Below, one piece after another: positions 10,247-20,607 of a stretch of 33,239 nt of DNA. Positions within the stretch are counted from its first letter, which is position 1. Each line of letters starts with the position of its first letter. The notes under the pieces were generated by a model. That model was not told where the DNA came from. It was given only the letters and a program-made list of their open reading frames with translations, and made no database searches. The position numbers were made by a program, and so were the translations under genes. Source of the DNA: Gammaproteobacteria bacterium (lineage in GTDB: Bacteria > Pseudomonadota > Gammaproteobacteria > Pseudomonadales > Pseudohongiellaceae); NCBI GenBank assembly GCA_002730035.1, contig PBYU01000078.1:1-33239 (forward strand), in the 5' to 3' direction.

Positions 10247-11203
10247 ATGGTTGACTGGAAGCCGGGAGCCACACTCGAAACTTTGCAAGTTCGTGCCGGC
10301 CTCCTGACTGAAATTCGGCAATTCTTCGCCGACCGCAAGGTTTTGGAAATTGAGACGCCTTTACTTGCCCGGTCCACAGCTACTGATGTCTATATCCAAT
10401 CTTTAGAGACAACACCCTCCACGATTCCGGGAGAGAAATCATTCTATCTGCAGACCTCGCCTGAATTTGCCATGAAACGCTTGTTAGGAGCTGACATAGG
10501 TCCTATATTTCAGATCTGCAAGGCATTTAGACAAGGCGAGATCAGCAAACGCCATAATCCCGAATTCACGCTGTTGGAATGGTATCAACCTGGTTACTCA
10601 ATGCTGGAATTGATAGACGAAGTCGAACAACTCGTGATGCAGCTGCTGCACTGCGAACCTATACCTCGGCTCTCCTACCGGGAGCTCTTTCAACAGTTTC
10701 TCGGTATCAACCCCCATAGCGTGATGGGCGATGAATTGCGCGCCATTGCCGAAAGCCACGTGGAGCTTGGTAGCAAAAACCTGTCAGACACCGACTATCT
10801 GCAATTATTGATGAGCCACTGCATAGAGCCGCAGATGCCAGAGAACTGTTTCATCTATGACTACCCTGTTGCCCAGGCTGCCCTGGCACAGATCCAGGGA
10901 AATCAGCACGGCGAGCAGGTGGCCAAGCGGTTCGAACTCTATTGCCAGCGCGTGGAGCTCGCCAATGGCTATTTTGAGTTAACTGACCCTGAACAGCAGC
11001 GTATGCGATTCGAGTCAGACCTGCATGCTCGAGAAGTGCTGCAATTACCGACCTATCCAGTAGATGAGAAACTGCTCGCCGCGCTGGAACATGGCCTGCC
11101 TGACTGCTCCGGTGTGGCACTGGGTATCGACCGTCTGGTGATGATAGCTAGGGGAGCAAGCAGCATTGACGCTGTATTGACGTTCTCCAGCGAGAGAATC
11201 TAA
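10247..11203 (+). CDS. epmA: EF-P--(R)-beta-lysine ligase EpmA (PoxA/GenX)
   Basis: Class II lysyl-tRNA-synthetase paralogue that attaches (R)-beta-lysine to Lys34 of EF-P instead of charging tRNA. It lacks the N-terminal anticodon-binding domain of LysRS, so it is only 318 aa, near the family norm of 325. Visible aaRS motifs are LQTSPEFAMKRLL (about 69-81), motif 2 FRQGE...RHNPEFTLLEWY (94-113) and motif 3 GVALGIDRLVMI near residue 290. The reading frame is intact and shows no degeneration. That is notable because EpmB, which supplies its preferred substrate, is wrecked 700 bp upstream. EpmA is known to use alpha-lysine poorly. Confidence 0.95.
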   Translation: MVDWKPGATLETLQVRAGLLTEIRQFFADRKVLEIETPLLARSTATDVYIQSLETTPSTIPGEKSFYLQTSPEFAMKRLLGADIGPIFQICKAFRQGEISKRHNPEFTLLEWYQPGYSMLELIDEVEQLVMQLLHCEPIPRLSYRELFQQFLGINPHSVMGDELRAIAESHVELGSKNLSDTDYLQLLMSHCIEPQMPENCFIYDYPVAQAALAQIQGNQHGEQVAKRFELYCQRVELANGYFELTDPEQQRMRFESDLHAREVLQLPTYPVDEKLLAALEHGLPDCSGVALGIDRLVMIARGASSIDAVLTFSSERI

Positions 11204-11221
11204 ATCAAAGGGGGCAAAAAT

Positions 11222-11300
11222 GGGGTCAGAGTAAAAACAAAAAAGGGGTCAGGGTAAAAATACCGTAGGAAAACTACTGTATTTTTACCCTGACCCCTTT
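11222..11300. repeat. GGGGTCAGRGTAAAAA repeat forming a long hairpin
   Basis: A degenerate direct copy (GGGGTCAGAGTAAAAAC, 11222-11238) is followed by a perfect 22-bp inverted repeat. Its arms at 11242-11263 and 11279-11300 each contain the GGGGTCAGGGTAAAAA core or its complement. After a C/T mismatch, GTAG (11265-11268) and CTAC (11274-11277) extend the stem, leaving loop GAAAA. It lies between the convergent ends of epmA and the transaminase gene and could act as a two-way terminator. Its form (paired GGGGTCAG words) resembles REP/RAYT-type interspersed repeats rather than an ordinary terminator. It overlaps the last codons and stop of the transaminase gene. Confidence 0.9.
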
Positions 11301-12163
11301 ATTCCAGCTTCCTCCATCACGCGTGACTTATAGAGCTCGCGCAGTTGTGTCGTGACCGGCCCGGGAACCCCAGTTCCGACAGTATGACCATCGATGGCGA
11401 TTACTGCCTGGGTCATGGTTCCCGCACTGCTGATGAAAGCCTCATCGGCAGCCAATGCTTCTTTGACGGTAAATGCCCTCTCTTCCACTCTGATTCCTGC
11501 TGCTGCGGCGATCTCCAGCAGGGTGCGCCTGCGAATGCCAGGCAGAATGGAGGTGGACAGGGGCCGGGTAATGACCGTGCCGTCCTTCACGATATATGCC
11601 GTGGATGAGATGCCTTCCGTTACCGTGCCATCTTCCACCATCCAGCCCTCATTGGCCCCCTGAGTCACTGCTTGCTGCTTGGCCAGCACCTGTCCCAGCA
11701 GATTGATCGTCTTGATGTCGCGTCGCTTCCAGCGGATGTCGGGTGTGGTAATAACCTCGATTCCTGTTTCTGCCTGGGGGTTGTCCAACAGGTCCATGAC
11801 CTTGGTAAAGGCCACCAGGCTGGGCGTCGTGTCGGCAGGAAATGGGAAATCCCGGTCGGCAACACCCCGGGTTACTTGTGAATACACCACGCCCTCCTGA
11901 AGCTGATTACGCTTCACCAGTTGTTCCATGACCTGGATGTAGGCTTGCTTGCTACAGGGCCAGTCAATTTTCAATTCAGTTAGGCTGTAATCGAGCCGCT
12001 CCAGAAAGTACTGTTTGTCCACCAGAGCGCCATTAATAACCGGTACGACTTCGTAAACGCCATCACCAAATATGAATCCCCTGTCGAAGATCGATATCGT
12101 TGCCTGTTCTTCCGGAACAAAGCTTCCATTCACATAGACTGTCCTGCTCAAAATACTCTCCAA
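11285..12163 (-). CDS. dat: D-amino-acid transaminase (class IV aminotransferase)
   Basis: PLP enzyme exchanging amino groups between D-amino acids and 2-oxo acids, typically making D-glutamate or D-alanine. Fold-type IV landmarks are DRGFIFGDGVYEV (27-39), the PLP lysine in DIKTINLLGQVLAKQ (Lys151) and the cofactor-phosphate stretch GTVTEGISS. The sequence resembles Bacillus DAT throughout, so DAT is preferred over branched-chain aminotransferase. No ATG fits. The longest frame begins with TTG 12163; TTG 12151 (codon 5) has GGAGAG immediately upstream and is the more likely start. The last codons (IKGSG and stop) are encoded by the adjacent repeat, so the original C-terminus has been replaced. 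It follows the GNAT gene by 11 bp. Confidence 0.85.
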   Translation of the reverse strand: MESILSRTVYVNGSFVPEEQATISIFDRGFIFGDGVYEVVPVINGALVDKQYFLERLDYSLTELKIDWPCSKQAYIQVMEQLVKRNQLQEGVVYSQVTRGVADRDFPFPADTTPSLVAFTKVMDLLDNPQAETGIEVITTPDIRWKRRDIKTINLLGQVLAKQQAVTQGANEGWMVEDGTVTEGISSTAYIVKDGTVITRPLSTSILPGIRRRTLLEIAAAAGIRVEERAFTVKEALAADEAFISSAGTMTQAVIAIDGHTVGTGVPGPVTTQLRELYKSRVMEEAGIKGSG

Positions 12164-12174
12164 ATCTCAGATTC

Positions 12175-12687
12175 TTAAACACTCTTAAATTGTGCGGAAA
12201 ACGCTTCCAGTGCGTTCCCATGCAGGCGCTGTACGGTCCAACCGTCCATCGGGATGGCCCCTATGGAGCGATAGAATTGTAGTGAAGGTTCGTTCCAGTC
12301 CAGCACTGACCACTCTACCCGGGTGCAGTTTCTCTCGACAGCCAGCCTGGCAAGATAGGCCAGCATGCATTTTCCAAAACCCTTGCCACGCATCTTCGGC
12401 GTTACGTAGATGTCTTCCAGATAAATACCGGGGCGCCCCGTAAAAGTTGAAAAATTGTGAAAGAATAGGGCGTAACCGATCGGCTTTCCTTCAAACTCCC
12501 CGATAAGTACCTCGGCATAGGCTTGCTCACCAAACAGAGATTTCTGCAGCGTCTCAGCCGACGCGACCACTTCATGACTCAGCTTTTCGTACTCAGCCAA
12601 CTCCTTGATGAAACTCAGAATCAAATCGCAGTCGTCAATTGACGCATCGCGAATCACGAAATCCTTGAGTGATGTCGTAATATTCAT
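12175..12687 (-). CDS. GNAT family N-acetyltransferase, diamine/thialysine acetyltransferase-like
   Basis: Acetyl-CoA-dependent N-acetyltransferase of 170 aa. The pattern is that of the SSAT-like branch. FVIRDASIDDCDLIL comes first, then LAEYEKLSHEV near residue 31, FFHNFSTFTGRPGIYLEDI around 76-94, the acetyl-CoA pyrophosphate loop RGKGFGK near 100, and VEWSVLDWNEPSLQFY near 128. Family members acetylate polyamines or thialysine; the substrate here is inferred only. It is followed 11 bp later by the transaminase gene, suggesting a two-gene operon. It diverges from the isocitrate dehydrogenase gene across 12688-12962. Confidence 0.85.
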   Translation of the reverse strand: MNITTSLKDFVIRDASIDDCDLILSFIKELAEYEKLSHEVVASAETLQKSLFGEQAYAEVLIGEFEGKPIGYALFFHNFSTFTGRPGIYLEDIYVTPKMRGKGFGKCMLAYLARLAVERNCTRVEWSVLDWNEPSLQFYRSIGAIPMDGWTVQRLHGNALEAFSAQFKSV

Positions 12688-12777
12688 GGCTTACTCTCAT
12701 GTTTAGCGGATAACAAAGAGGGCTGCCGCTGCCCCGTTCAGCTCGTTTCCTGCCTACTATTCGCGGTATCTCTTCAC

Positions 12778-12786
12778 TGCTATAAT
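12778..12786 (+). promoter_or_regulatory. Extended -10 promoter for the isocitrate dehydrogenase gene
   Basis: TGCTATAAT at 12778-12786 is a perfect TGn extended -10 followed by the GC-rich discriminator ACGCGCC. No good -35 is found at 16-18 bp, which extended -10 promoters tolerate. Initiation near 12793 would leave a leader of about 170 nt before ATG 12963. The GC-rich discriminator is the type associated with growth-rate or stringent control, which is an inference here. Confidence 0.6.
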
Positions 12787-12905
12787 ACGCGCCTTTTTTT
12801 GGGGACCATCGAGGCATTCGATTCACCTGATTGCTACCACCAGGAAATCGGGGAAGGAATTGAACTGGACCCTGCACACCATTTGGGTATCGATCTATTT
12901 ACTAA

Positions 12906-15203
<2,298 letters not shown>

Positions 15204-15213
15204 ATATCATCGG

Positions 15214-15250
15214 CTGCTCTCGGAAACCAGAAAATGGGCTCCGAGAGCAG
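15214..15250 (+). terminator. Hairpin after isocitrate dehydrogenase
   Basis: An 11-bp perfect stem, CTGCTCTCGGA (15214-15224) with its complement at 15240-15250, encloses a 15-nt loop and starts 10 bp after the IDH stop. It lies between convergent genes and may stop both transcripts. The tail TCTAATCTAC on the plus strand is only moderately T-rich, so the intrinsic strength is uncertain. Confidence 0.6.
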
Positions 15251-15313
15251 TCTAATCTACTTCCCGTGATCAGGCCCTGCACTACATATGCGCTTGTAAG
15301 CCGCTCGAAGAGT

Positions 15314-16393
15314 CTATTTCACGGGGCGAACATAGCGCTTGATGCCGCCAACCGGGCCGACTTCAGCTCCGAAGATATTGCCGTTAGCATCAGCGACAAC
15401 GCCCTCAGCTGTACAGGTGCCGCGGCAGTCAGGCTGCGGATCAGGAATCAGAAATTCCACTTCACCGGTAATTGCGCTACCGACACGAATACCGCGAGTC
15501 CAAGTGCCATGGTCAGGATTTACAGAACCCGATTCAGAATCCGCCGCATACAGCACATCGTGGTCATCAATATAGATACCACTGTTGCGGCTGAACTGAT
15601 ACCAAATATCTATAAGATTGCCTTCCTGGTCGAATATCTGAATGCGGTCGTTGCCGCGGTCGGCTACGAATAATCGCCCTTTAGAATCCATTGCCAGGCC
15701 ATGAGGCTGGCGGAATTGACCCGGCCCCATACCCCACTCACCAAAAGAGAACAAGTGGTTGCCATCCGCGTCAAACTTGTGGACGCGGTTGGGGGTACCT
15801 TCAGCACTGGAATGTCCCTCGCCTACGAAGATGGAGCCATCGGGAGCAACAAGCATGTCATTAGGAGTGTAGAAAAATTCTTCATCCCGGCCACCACCTT
15901 TTCTGCCCAGCGCCATCAGGTGTACACCACTAGGGCTGAACTTGTGAATCTGGTGCCCATAAGCTTCACCGTTATAATCCTGCACCTGGTCGGTACCGCG
16001 GGCATCAGCAACCCAGACGTTGCCTTCATGGTCCACCTCGATGCCGTGCGGCCAGGCGATATATCCTGCGCCGAAGCTGCGTACCATGTTGCCGTTCTTG
16101 TCGAACAGCATGATCAGGTTTACATCGGGATTCTGCACGCAGACATTGATATTGCCGCCGCAGCGTTCTGCGACCCAGACACTCTCACCGTCGAGATCGA
16201 TATCTACAGTACTGGATGAACCCCAGCCTCTGCCGGCGGGCAACTTGAAATAGTCGGATTGAGTAATGTAAGGGTTGGGCAAGTCATTAACCGGTGGCAT
16301 ATCAGCCTGCGCAAACAATAATGCCGGGGCCACTGCCAGCGCGATGAATATAGCCTTTATAGCGTTCTTGTCAGTCATCTTGAAATCTCTCAT
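15314..16393 (-). CDS. Secreted NHL-repeat beta-propeller protein, PAL-like
   Basis: Exported protein with an N-terminal signal (KAIFIALAVAPALLFAQA) and repeated NHL blades. Successive WPHGIEVDHEGNVWVAD, TPNDMLVAPDGSIFVGEG, QPHGLAMDSKGRLFVAD and GIYIDDHDVLYAAD units show the motif well, about six blades in all. The set resembles peptidyl-alpha-hydroxyglycine alpha-amidating lyase (PAL)-like bacterial proteins. Those are often so annotated without proof of peptide amidation, so the activity is unknown. The frame extends to ATG 16414. ATG 16393, three bases after ACAGGTA, gives a more compact signal peptide. It is convergent to IDH and divergent from the VOC gene. The upstream box ATTCAAGAATAAA is shared with another secreted-protein gene. 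Confidence 0.75.
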   Translation of the reverse strand: MRDFKMTDKNAIKAIFIALAVAPALLFAQADMPPVNDLPNPYITQSDYFKLPAGRGWGSSSTVDIDLDGESVWVAERCGGNINVCVQNPDVNLIMLFDKNGNMVRSFGAGYIAWPHGIEVDHEGNVWVADARGTDQVQDYNGEAYGHQIHKFSPSGVHLMALGRKGGGRDEEFFYTPNDMLVAPDGSIFVGEGHSSAEGTPNRVHKFDADGNHLFSFGEWGMGPGQFRQPHGLAMDSKGRLFVADRGNDRIQIFDQEGNLIDIWYQFSRNSGIYIDDHDVLYAADSESGSVNPDHGTWTRGIRVGSAITGEVEFLIPDPQPDCRGTCTAEGVVADANGNIFGAEVGPVGGIKRYVRPVK

Positions 16394-16412
16394 TACCTGT
16401 TTTTTGGGGGGC

Positions 16413-16425
16413 ATTCAAGAATAAA
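16413..16425 (-). promoter_or_regulatory. TTTATTCTTGAAT box, candidate promoter of the NHL gene
   Basis: Read on the minus strand, TTGAAT, 17 bp and TATTCT form a plausible sigma-70 promoter for the NHL-propeller gene. The -10 is embedded in the dyad ATTC-TT-GAAT. The same 13 bases (TTTATTCTTGAAT) occur at 20426-20438 upstream of another secreted-protein gene. Confidence 0.4.
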
Positions 16426-16495
16426 CTAGGGGTATCGCCAATTCAATTGTATTGTGTGTCGATGTCACAACTTGTAACTCAGCCTGGGAGGTTTT

Positions 16496-16876
16496 ATGCA
16501 GATCAAATTATGCAGTGTCTTTGTCGAGGATCAGGCCACGGCGCTTACTTTCTATACCGAAAAACAGGGCTTTGAAGTTGTAAATAATATCGACCTCGGC
16601 GAGTTTCGATGGTTAACAGTCGGCGAGAGCGGCGATGCCAACGTAGAATTGTTGTTGGAACCCAACGCACATCCTGCTGCACTGGCCTTTCAGCAGGCTA
16701 TTTACGCTGATGGCATACCGGCCGCGGTACTTAATACAGAAGATATCGATCAGGAGTATGCAAACCTGATTGGCAAAGGTGTGAGCTTTAAAGATAAGCC
16801 TACGAATGCAGGAGGTGTGTGGATAGCGGTGTTTGATGATACCTGCGGGAACTGGATTCAGCTGCTGCAGGTTTGA
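16496..16876 (+). CDS. VOC superfamily protein (glyoxalase/bleomycin-resistance fold)
   Basis: Single-domain 126-aa vicinal-oxygen-chelate protein. MQIKLCSVFVEDQATALTFYTEKQGFEV is the first beta-alpha-beta module, with VELLLEPN following. WIAVFDDTCGNWIQLLQV is the typical C-terminal strand, equivalent to the FxDPDGN-x-EL pattern. Such proteins are often dimeric glyoxalases, dioxygenases or resistance proteins; no specific substrate can be assigned. GGGAGG lies 5-10 bp before ATG 16496, a strong ribosome binding site. It diverges from the NHL gene and is followed by nhaD after a 64-bp gap. Confidence 0.85.
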   Translation: MQIKLCSVFVEDQATALTFYTEKQGFEVVNNIDLGEFRWLTVGESGDANVELLLEPNAHPAALAFQQAIYADGIPAAVLNTEDIDQEYANLIGKGVSFKDKPTNAGGVWIAVFDDTCGNWIQLLQV

Positions 16877-16940
16877 AAAAGTAAAAGCTTCAGTGCCGAC
16901 TGATCACCGATAGACCAGCAGTGGTTTCTGAAGTAACTCA

Positions 16941-18482
16941 ATGAGAATAGCAACATTCAGGAACTTCCCTTCTATGCGAATCAAACCCCTGCGCGTGAGA
17001 GCAACTAGCTCAGTCTATCCCTGGCTGGTTTTCTTGTGCCTTACTCTATTGCCGCTCATGGCCTTCGCCGCATCCGAAGACGCCACGATGCTTAATCTTA
17101 CTGGCAGTACTCTTGGCTATGCAGCGATAGCTTGCTTCGTTTTGGCTTACACGCTGATCATCTTCGAAGAAACTATCCATCTGCGTAAATCTAAACCAGC
17201 CGTTGTGGCGGCAGGCGTAATCTGGGTGCTTGTTGCCATTGCGTATATCGGTGTGGGTGAAACTCATCTTGCCGAAGAACTGGTGCGCCACAATTTGCTG
17301 GAGTTCGTCGAACTGTTTCTATTCCTGCTGGCAGCAATGACCTACATCAACACTATGGAAGAGCGGGGTGTGTTCAACCTGTTAAGGGTCAGGCTGGTTT
17401 CCCAGGGGTATACCTTCAGGCAGATATTCTGGATTACCGGGTTGATTTCATTCTTCCTCTCACCAATCGCAGACAACCTTACTACGGCCCTGCTAATGGC
17501 GGCGGTTATCACTGCAGTCGGAGGCAATAACCTACGATTCGTGTCAATTGCCTGCATCAATGTTGTGGTAGCTGCTAATGCCGGGGGTGCCTTCAGCCCC
17601 TTTGGTGATATCACTACCCTCATGGTGTGGCAGTCAGGTTTGGTCGAATTTCAGGAGTTCTTTGTACTCTTTCTGCCCTCTCTGGTGAACTGGTTGGTCA
17701 CTGCAGGGATCCTGAGTATGGTTATCTCTAATGGGAAACCTGCGGCGATAAACGAGAAAGCCGCAGTAAAATTCGGTGCCTGGATAGTCGTTGGGCTCTT
17801 TATCATCACTATCATTATGGCGGTGTCATTCCACAACTTCCTGTATTTGCCTCCGGTATTGGGGATGATGACCGGGCTTGGATTGCTGAAATTGTTTGGC
17901 TACTACCTGCAGCTTAGAGATTCCAGTTACATGAATGTCGATATGGCCAGCTCGCTGGTGAAAGGCGATGTGTTGAGCGGCGATGACGCCATGTTTGAAG
18001 AATCGATGGGAACTGACGATGTTCGAGATAGTAAACAGCCCTACGATATCTATCACAATTTACAGCGCGCTGAATGGGACACTCTGATATTTTTCTATGG
18101 CGTGATTTTATGCGTCGGCGGCCTTGGCGCTTTCGGGTACCTCGCACTGGTTTCTGAGATTATCTATGCTGACCTGGGTGCCAGTACTGCCAATATTTTG
18201 GTGGGATTCGCTTCGGCAATTGTAGACAACATCCCCGTGATGTTTGCGGTGCTGGAAATGAGTCCAGAAATGAACCATGGACAGTGGCTGCTAGTCACCC
18301 TAACAGCCGGAGTGGGTGGTTCCATGCTATCTATTGGATCAGCAGCTGGTGTGGCGGTGATGGGTCAGGCCAGGGGAATATATACTTTCTTTTCCCATCT
18401 CAAATGGTCTTGGGCAATTGCACTGGGTTACTTCGCCAGTATTGCCATGCATTTTTTCGTGAATGCAGGAGCGTTCGCCTAA
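16941..18482 (+). CDS. nhaD: NhaD-type Na+/H+ antiporter
   Basis: Inner-membrane antiporter expelling Na+ (or Li+) in exchange for protons, typical of marine and halophilic bacteria. The 513-aa protein has a cleavable-signal-like N-terminus ending AFAASED and about 12 hydrophobic segments. The NhaD signatures are all present: FVELFLFLLAAMTYINTMEERG, SPIADNLTTALLMAAV, NAGGAFSPFGDITTLMVWQ, and near the end GGSMLSIGSAAGVAVMGQARG with DNIPVMFAV. These repeats carry the conserved acidic and serine/threonine residues of the ion pathway. ATG 16974 with AGGAA upstream is an equally plausible start. Its last four bases overlap the end of the convergent LysE gene. Confidence 0.93.
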   Translation: MRIATFRNFPSMRIKPLRVRATSSVYPWLVFLCLTLLPLMAFAASEDATMLNLTGSTLGYAAIACFVLAYTLIIFEETIHLRKSKPAVVAAGVIWVLVAIAYIGVGETHLAEELVRHNLLEFVELFLFLLAAMTYINTMEERGVFNLLRVRLVSQGYTFRQIFWITGLISFFLSPIADNLTTALLMAAVITAVGGNNLRFVSIACINVVVAANAGGAFSPFGDITTLMVWQSGLVEFQEFFVLFLPSLVNWLVTAGILSMVISNGKPAAINEKAAVKFGAWIVVGLFIITIIMAVSFHNFLYLPPVLGMMTGLGLLKLFGYYLQLRDSSYMNVDMASSLVKGDVLSGDDAMFEESMGTDDVRDSKQPYDIYHNLQRAEWDTLIFFYGVILCVGGLGAFGYLALVSEIIYADLGASTANILVGFASAIVDNIPVMFAVLEMSPEMNHGQWLLVTLTAGVGGSMLSIGSAAGVAVMGQARGIYTFFSHLKWSWAIALGYFASIAMHFFVNAGAFA

Positions 18483-19090
18483 ACCCGATTACTATAGGCG
18501 AGTATGCCGCTGGCGGTCAGATAGAAGGTGCCACTTACTCCATTTTGAATACGGTTCAGATCATAGTTGTTAAATGTGTTCCTAATTCGTGCGGCAAGCA
18601 ACGCGTAACTCGAATCTATAAGCAGCGCAATCAGCCAGAAAATTAGTGATAGAGCGGCTATCTGAAAAGTATAAGAATTCGCTTCGCTGACGAACTGTGG
18701 AAGGAAGGCGCTGAAGAACAGGATGGTCTTGGGGTTAGTCAGTGACACCCAGAACCCTCGCTGAAAGGACCCGGTCGCAGTCGGCTCAGTGGATTTTTTG
18801 TTCCTTAAGAAATTGTTGAGTGAAATTACTCCGAGATAGGTCAGATACGCGACGCCTATCCATTTAAGCCAGACCAGCCCTTCGGCAATTAACAACAGGA
18901 ATCCACTGGTACCCAGCCCTGCCACGAATAGCTGCACCACCATAGCCAGGCTAGTACCCAGCACTGTCTGCAAGCCCCGTGCCTTACCGGCTACCAGGCT
19001 GGTGGAAACAATTACCAGCACATTTGGACCGGGCATCAGCACGAAGGCACTGGCTACCAGTAGAAATGGAAGAATTTGCATCAATTCCAT
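18479..19090 (-). CDS. LysE/RhtB family exporter
   Basis: Inner-membrane amino-acid or metabolite exporter of 203 aa with about six hydrophobic segments. The N-terminal FVLMPGPNVLVIVSTSLVAG is the family signature, with G-PGPN and the following G-x-RGLQTVLG. The central WVSLTNPKTILFFSAFLPQF block is also diagnostic. Homologues export lysine, homoserine, threonine or other small molecules; the substrate is not predictable. It overlaps nhaD by 4 bp tail to tail. A 36-codon relic lies just upstream on the same strand. Confidence 0.9.
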   Translation of the reverse strand: MELMQILPFLLVASAFVLMPGPNVLVIVSTSLVAGKARGLQTVLGTSLAMVVQLFVAGLGTSGFLLLIAEGLVWLKWIGVAYLTYLGVISLNNFLRNKKSTEPTATGSFQRGFWVSLTNPKTILFFSAFLPQFVSEANSYTFQIAALSLIFWLIALLIDSSYALLAARIRNTFNNYDLNRIQNGVSGTFYLTASGILAYSNRV

Positions 19091-19101
19091 AAGATTCTCA
19101 T

Positions 19102-19212
19102 TCAGTCACGGTGCGAGACAATGATGCCAAACGGGTCGGTCTCAACCAGCACGTTGCCAAATCCGGTTACATCCGTTGGCGCCACCAATGCATCATCGTG
19201 CTGCCTAAGCAC
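19102..19212 (-). pseudogene. Possible C-terminal relic of a VOC-like protein
   Basis: In the gap upstream of the LysE gene a 36-codon minus-strand frame reads DDALVAPTDVTGFGNV, then VLVETDPFGIIVSHRD and a stop. The ETDPFGIIV ending resembles the last strand of VOC-fold proteins (DPFGN-type). An in-frame stop lies directly upstream, and only a GTG could start it. It is most likely the tail of a decayed gene, but it could be chance. Confidence 0.35.
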
Positions 19213-19271
19213 TCAGGCTAGCAGTAGCATGATTCGGGCTATGGCAGGGGCACGATTCATCTAAAAAAGAA

Positions 19272-19305
19272 AAGGCCAGAAGGGTGTTATTCCCCTTCTG
19301 GCCTT
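19272..19305 (-). terminator. Strong intrinsic terminator
   Basis: A 13-bp perfect stem, AAGGCCAGAAGGG (19272-19284) with its complement at 19293-19305, has an 8-nt loop. Read on the minus strand it is followed by a TTTTCTTTTTT tract, so it ends the transcript of the secreted-protein gene at 19334-20344. On the plus strand the tail CGTTGTTTTT could give some termination too. Confidence 0.85.
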
Positions 19306-19333
19306 CGTTGTTTTTAAATCCTTGGGGAGTGGA

Positions 19334-20344
19334 CTAATTCTCTTCGGTTTCTACGGTACCGGTGTCTGACTTCGGAGACCCGTCGCCATTGAATCCCATA
19401 GATTCGTAACGTCTCCATCCGGCCAGAATACCGATCAAACCATGATTGCCTTCATGACAGGCATATTCGTAAACCGGATCTGGTGAACGGCGCAGGGGTA
19501 GCCTGGCCGACCAGGACACATCCCAGGACAGCGCATCTGTCACAGTGAAATCATAGTCCAGGGTATTCTCGTCGATCCAGTTGATACGCTCTTCAACCTC
19601 GGCTTGCTTGGACATGCCGCGCAGATTGTAATCGTGATACCAATTCTGAGTGTGGATCACCAGGGTATCGCCGTCCCAATGAGCGACTGAATCACCCTCC
19701 CACTTCAACTGCTTGGTGTGGTGTTCGCTGTCGATGCGGATAATACGAGCCGAGTGCACCATTTCATTCAGGATCATGATGTGATCCCTGGTCTGCACAA
19801 TCTGCATGTTGTTGTTGTACGAGCCGGGAATCATCGGGGGCCCACCCACGAAGCCGGTAAGGCAACGGTCAACCGTGGTGCGACCTTCCGGGCCGGCGCT
19901 CTCGAAGACCATCTGGCCACGAGCCTGGCGACGATCTCTGCCTGCCGTGTTAGTCCGTGGCGATCTGCCATTGGGTGGATCATAGATCAGCGAAGTTCTG
20001 CGATCGGCGATGGTCTGGTCGCCGCGCTCGTACCAGAAATTGTTGTAGGAAATCACTCCGGGAGGATAACCGGCACCACCGACCGAATCGATAATCAGAT
20101 CGCGATTCTGGCGTCGCAGTTCAAACTCTTCCCACTCTACGGCCTGTTCGGGCGTGAGAGTTGCCAGGTGTTCCAATTCCCTGGGTCGATTCAGGGGAGT
20201 GATTGTCCGGAATGTGTAAGTGCCTTGAAAATCGGGCTGCCCGTACTCGGTGCGCGGAATGTCACCGGACTGGGCCGTTACCAGGGGACCAACCAATACA
20301 CCGATTAGTGCAAATAATCCTTTGGTGATGGCGCTGTTCTGCAT
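19334..20344 (-). CDS. Secreted protein of unknown function
   Basis: I do not recognise a characterised family. The 336-aa protein begins with a signal peptide (SAITKGLFALIGVLVGPLVTAQS) and is otherwise soluble, so it is exported. Early GQPDFQGTYTFRT resembles the 'PD(F/L)-GxW' opening of many uncharacterised secreted proteins of marine and soil bacteria. Later features are DRCLTGFVGGPPMIPG, a WEGDSVAHWDGDTLVIHTQNW strand-rich part and one Cys-His pair in YEYACHEGNHG near the C-terminus. ATG 20344 has GGAGG five bases upstream and was preferred to the TTG four codons earlier. It has its own terminator, and a TTTATTCTTGAAT box 82 bp upstream. Confidence 0.7.
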   Translation of the reverse strand: MQNSAITKGLFALIGVLVGPLVTAQSGDIPRTEYGQPDFQGTYTFRTITPLNRPRELEHLATLTPEQAVEWEEFELRRQNRDLIIDSVGGAGYPPGVISYNNFWYERGDQTIADRRTSLIYDPPNGRSPRTNTAGRDRRQARGQMVFESAGPEGRTTVDRCLTGFVGGPPMIPGSYNNNMQIVQTRDHIMILNEMVHSARIIRIDSEHHTKQLKWEGDSVAHWDGDTLVIHTQNWYHDYNLRGMSKQAEVEERINWIDENTLDYDFTVTDALSWDVSWSARLPLRRSPDPVYEYACHEGNHGLIGILAGWRRYESMGFNGDGSPKSDTGTVETEEN

Positions 20345-20425
20345 TGGAACCTCCAACTTTTGTTCTAATGTTTAAGCCACGTTACTTAGGCGCAATCAGC
20401 CGAACCTACGTGGATTCTAGGGAAT

Positions 20426-20438
20426 ATTCAAGAATAAA
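20426..20438 (-). promoter_or_regulatory. Second TTTATTCTTGAAT box
   Basis: On the minus strand TATTC-TT-GAATA forms a perfect dyad upstream of the secreted-protein gene. It is identical over 13 bases to the site before the NHL-propeller gene at 16413-16425. No good -35 is present here. A common regulator or conserved -10 region is possible. Confidence 0.35.
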
Positions 20439-20607
20439 ATCGTCACCGTGTGGTAGGGATTGCTGCAACCCATGTAATTTGGGCTGTCTGTCAACGAGTA
20501 GTGGAGCGGTGTAACTAATCTGCTATTCCCGGCGTCAAAGAATTAAGCTGCTATTCATGTTCATCGACGTATGGTTGGGGAACGAGTCCCAGGTTTTGGA
20601 GAAAAAA

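Noticed and set aside
9631..10377. 248-codon minus-strand frame across efp and epmA
   Set aside because: It is antisense to efp and the start of epmA, with no recognisable motif.
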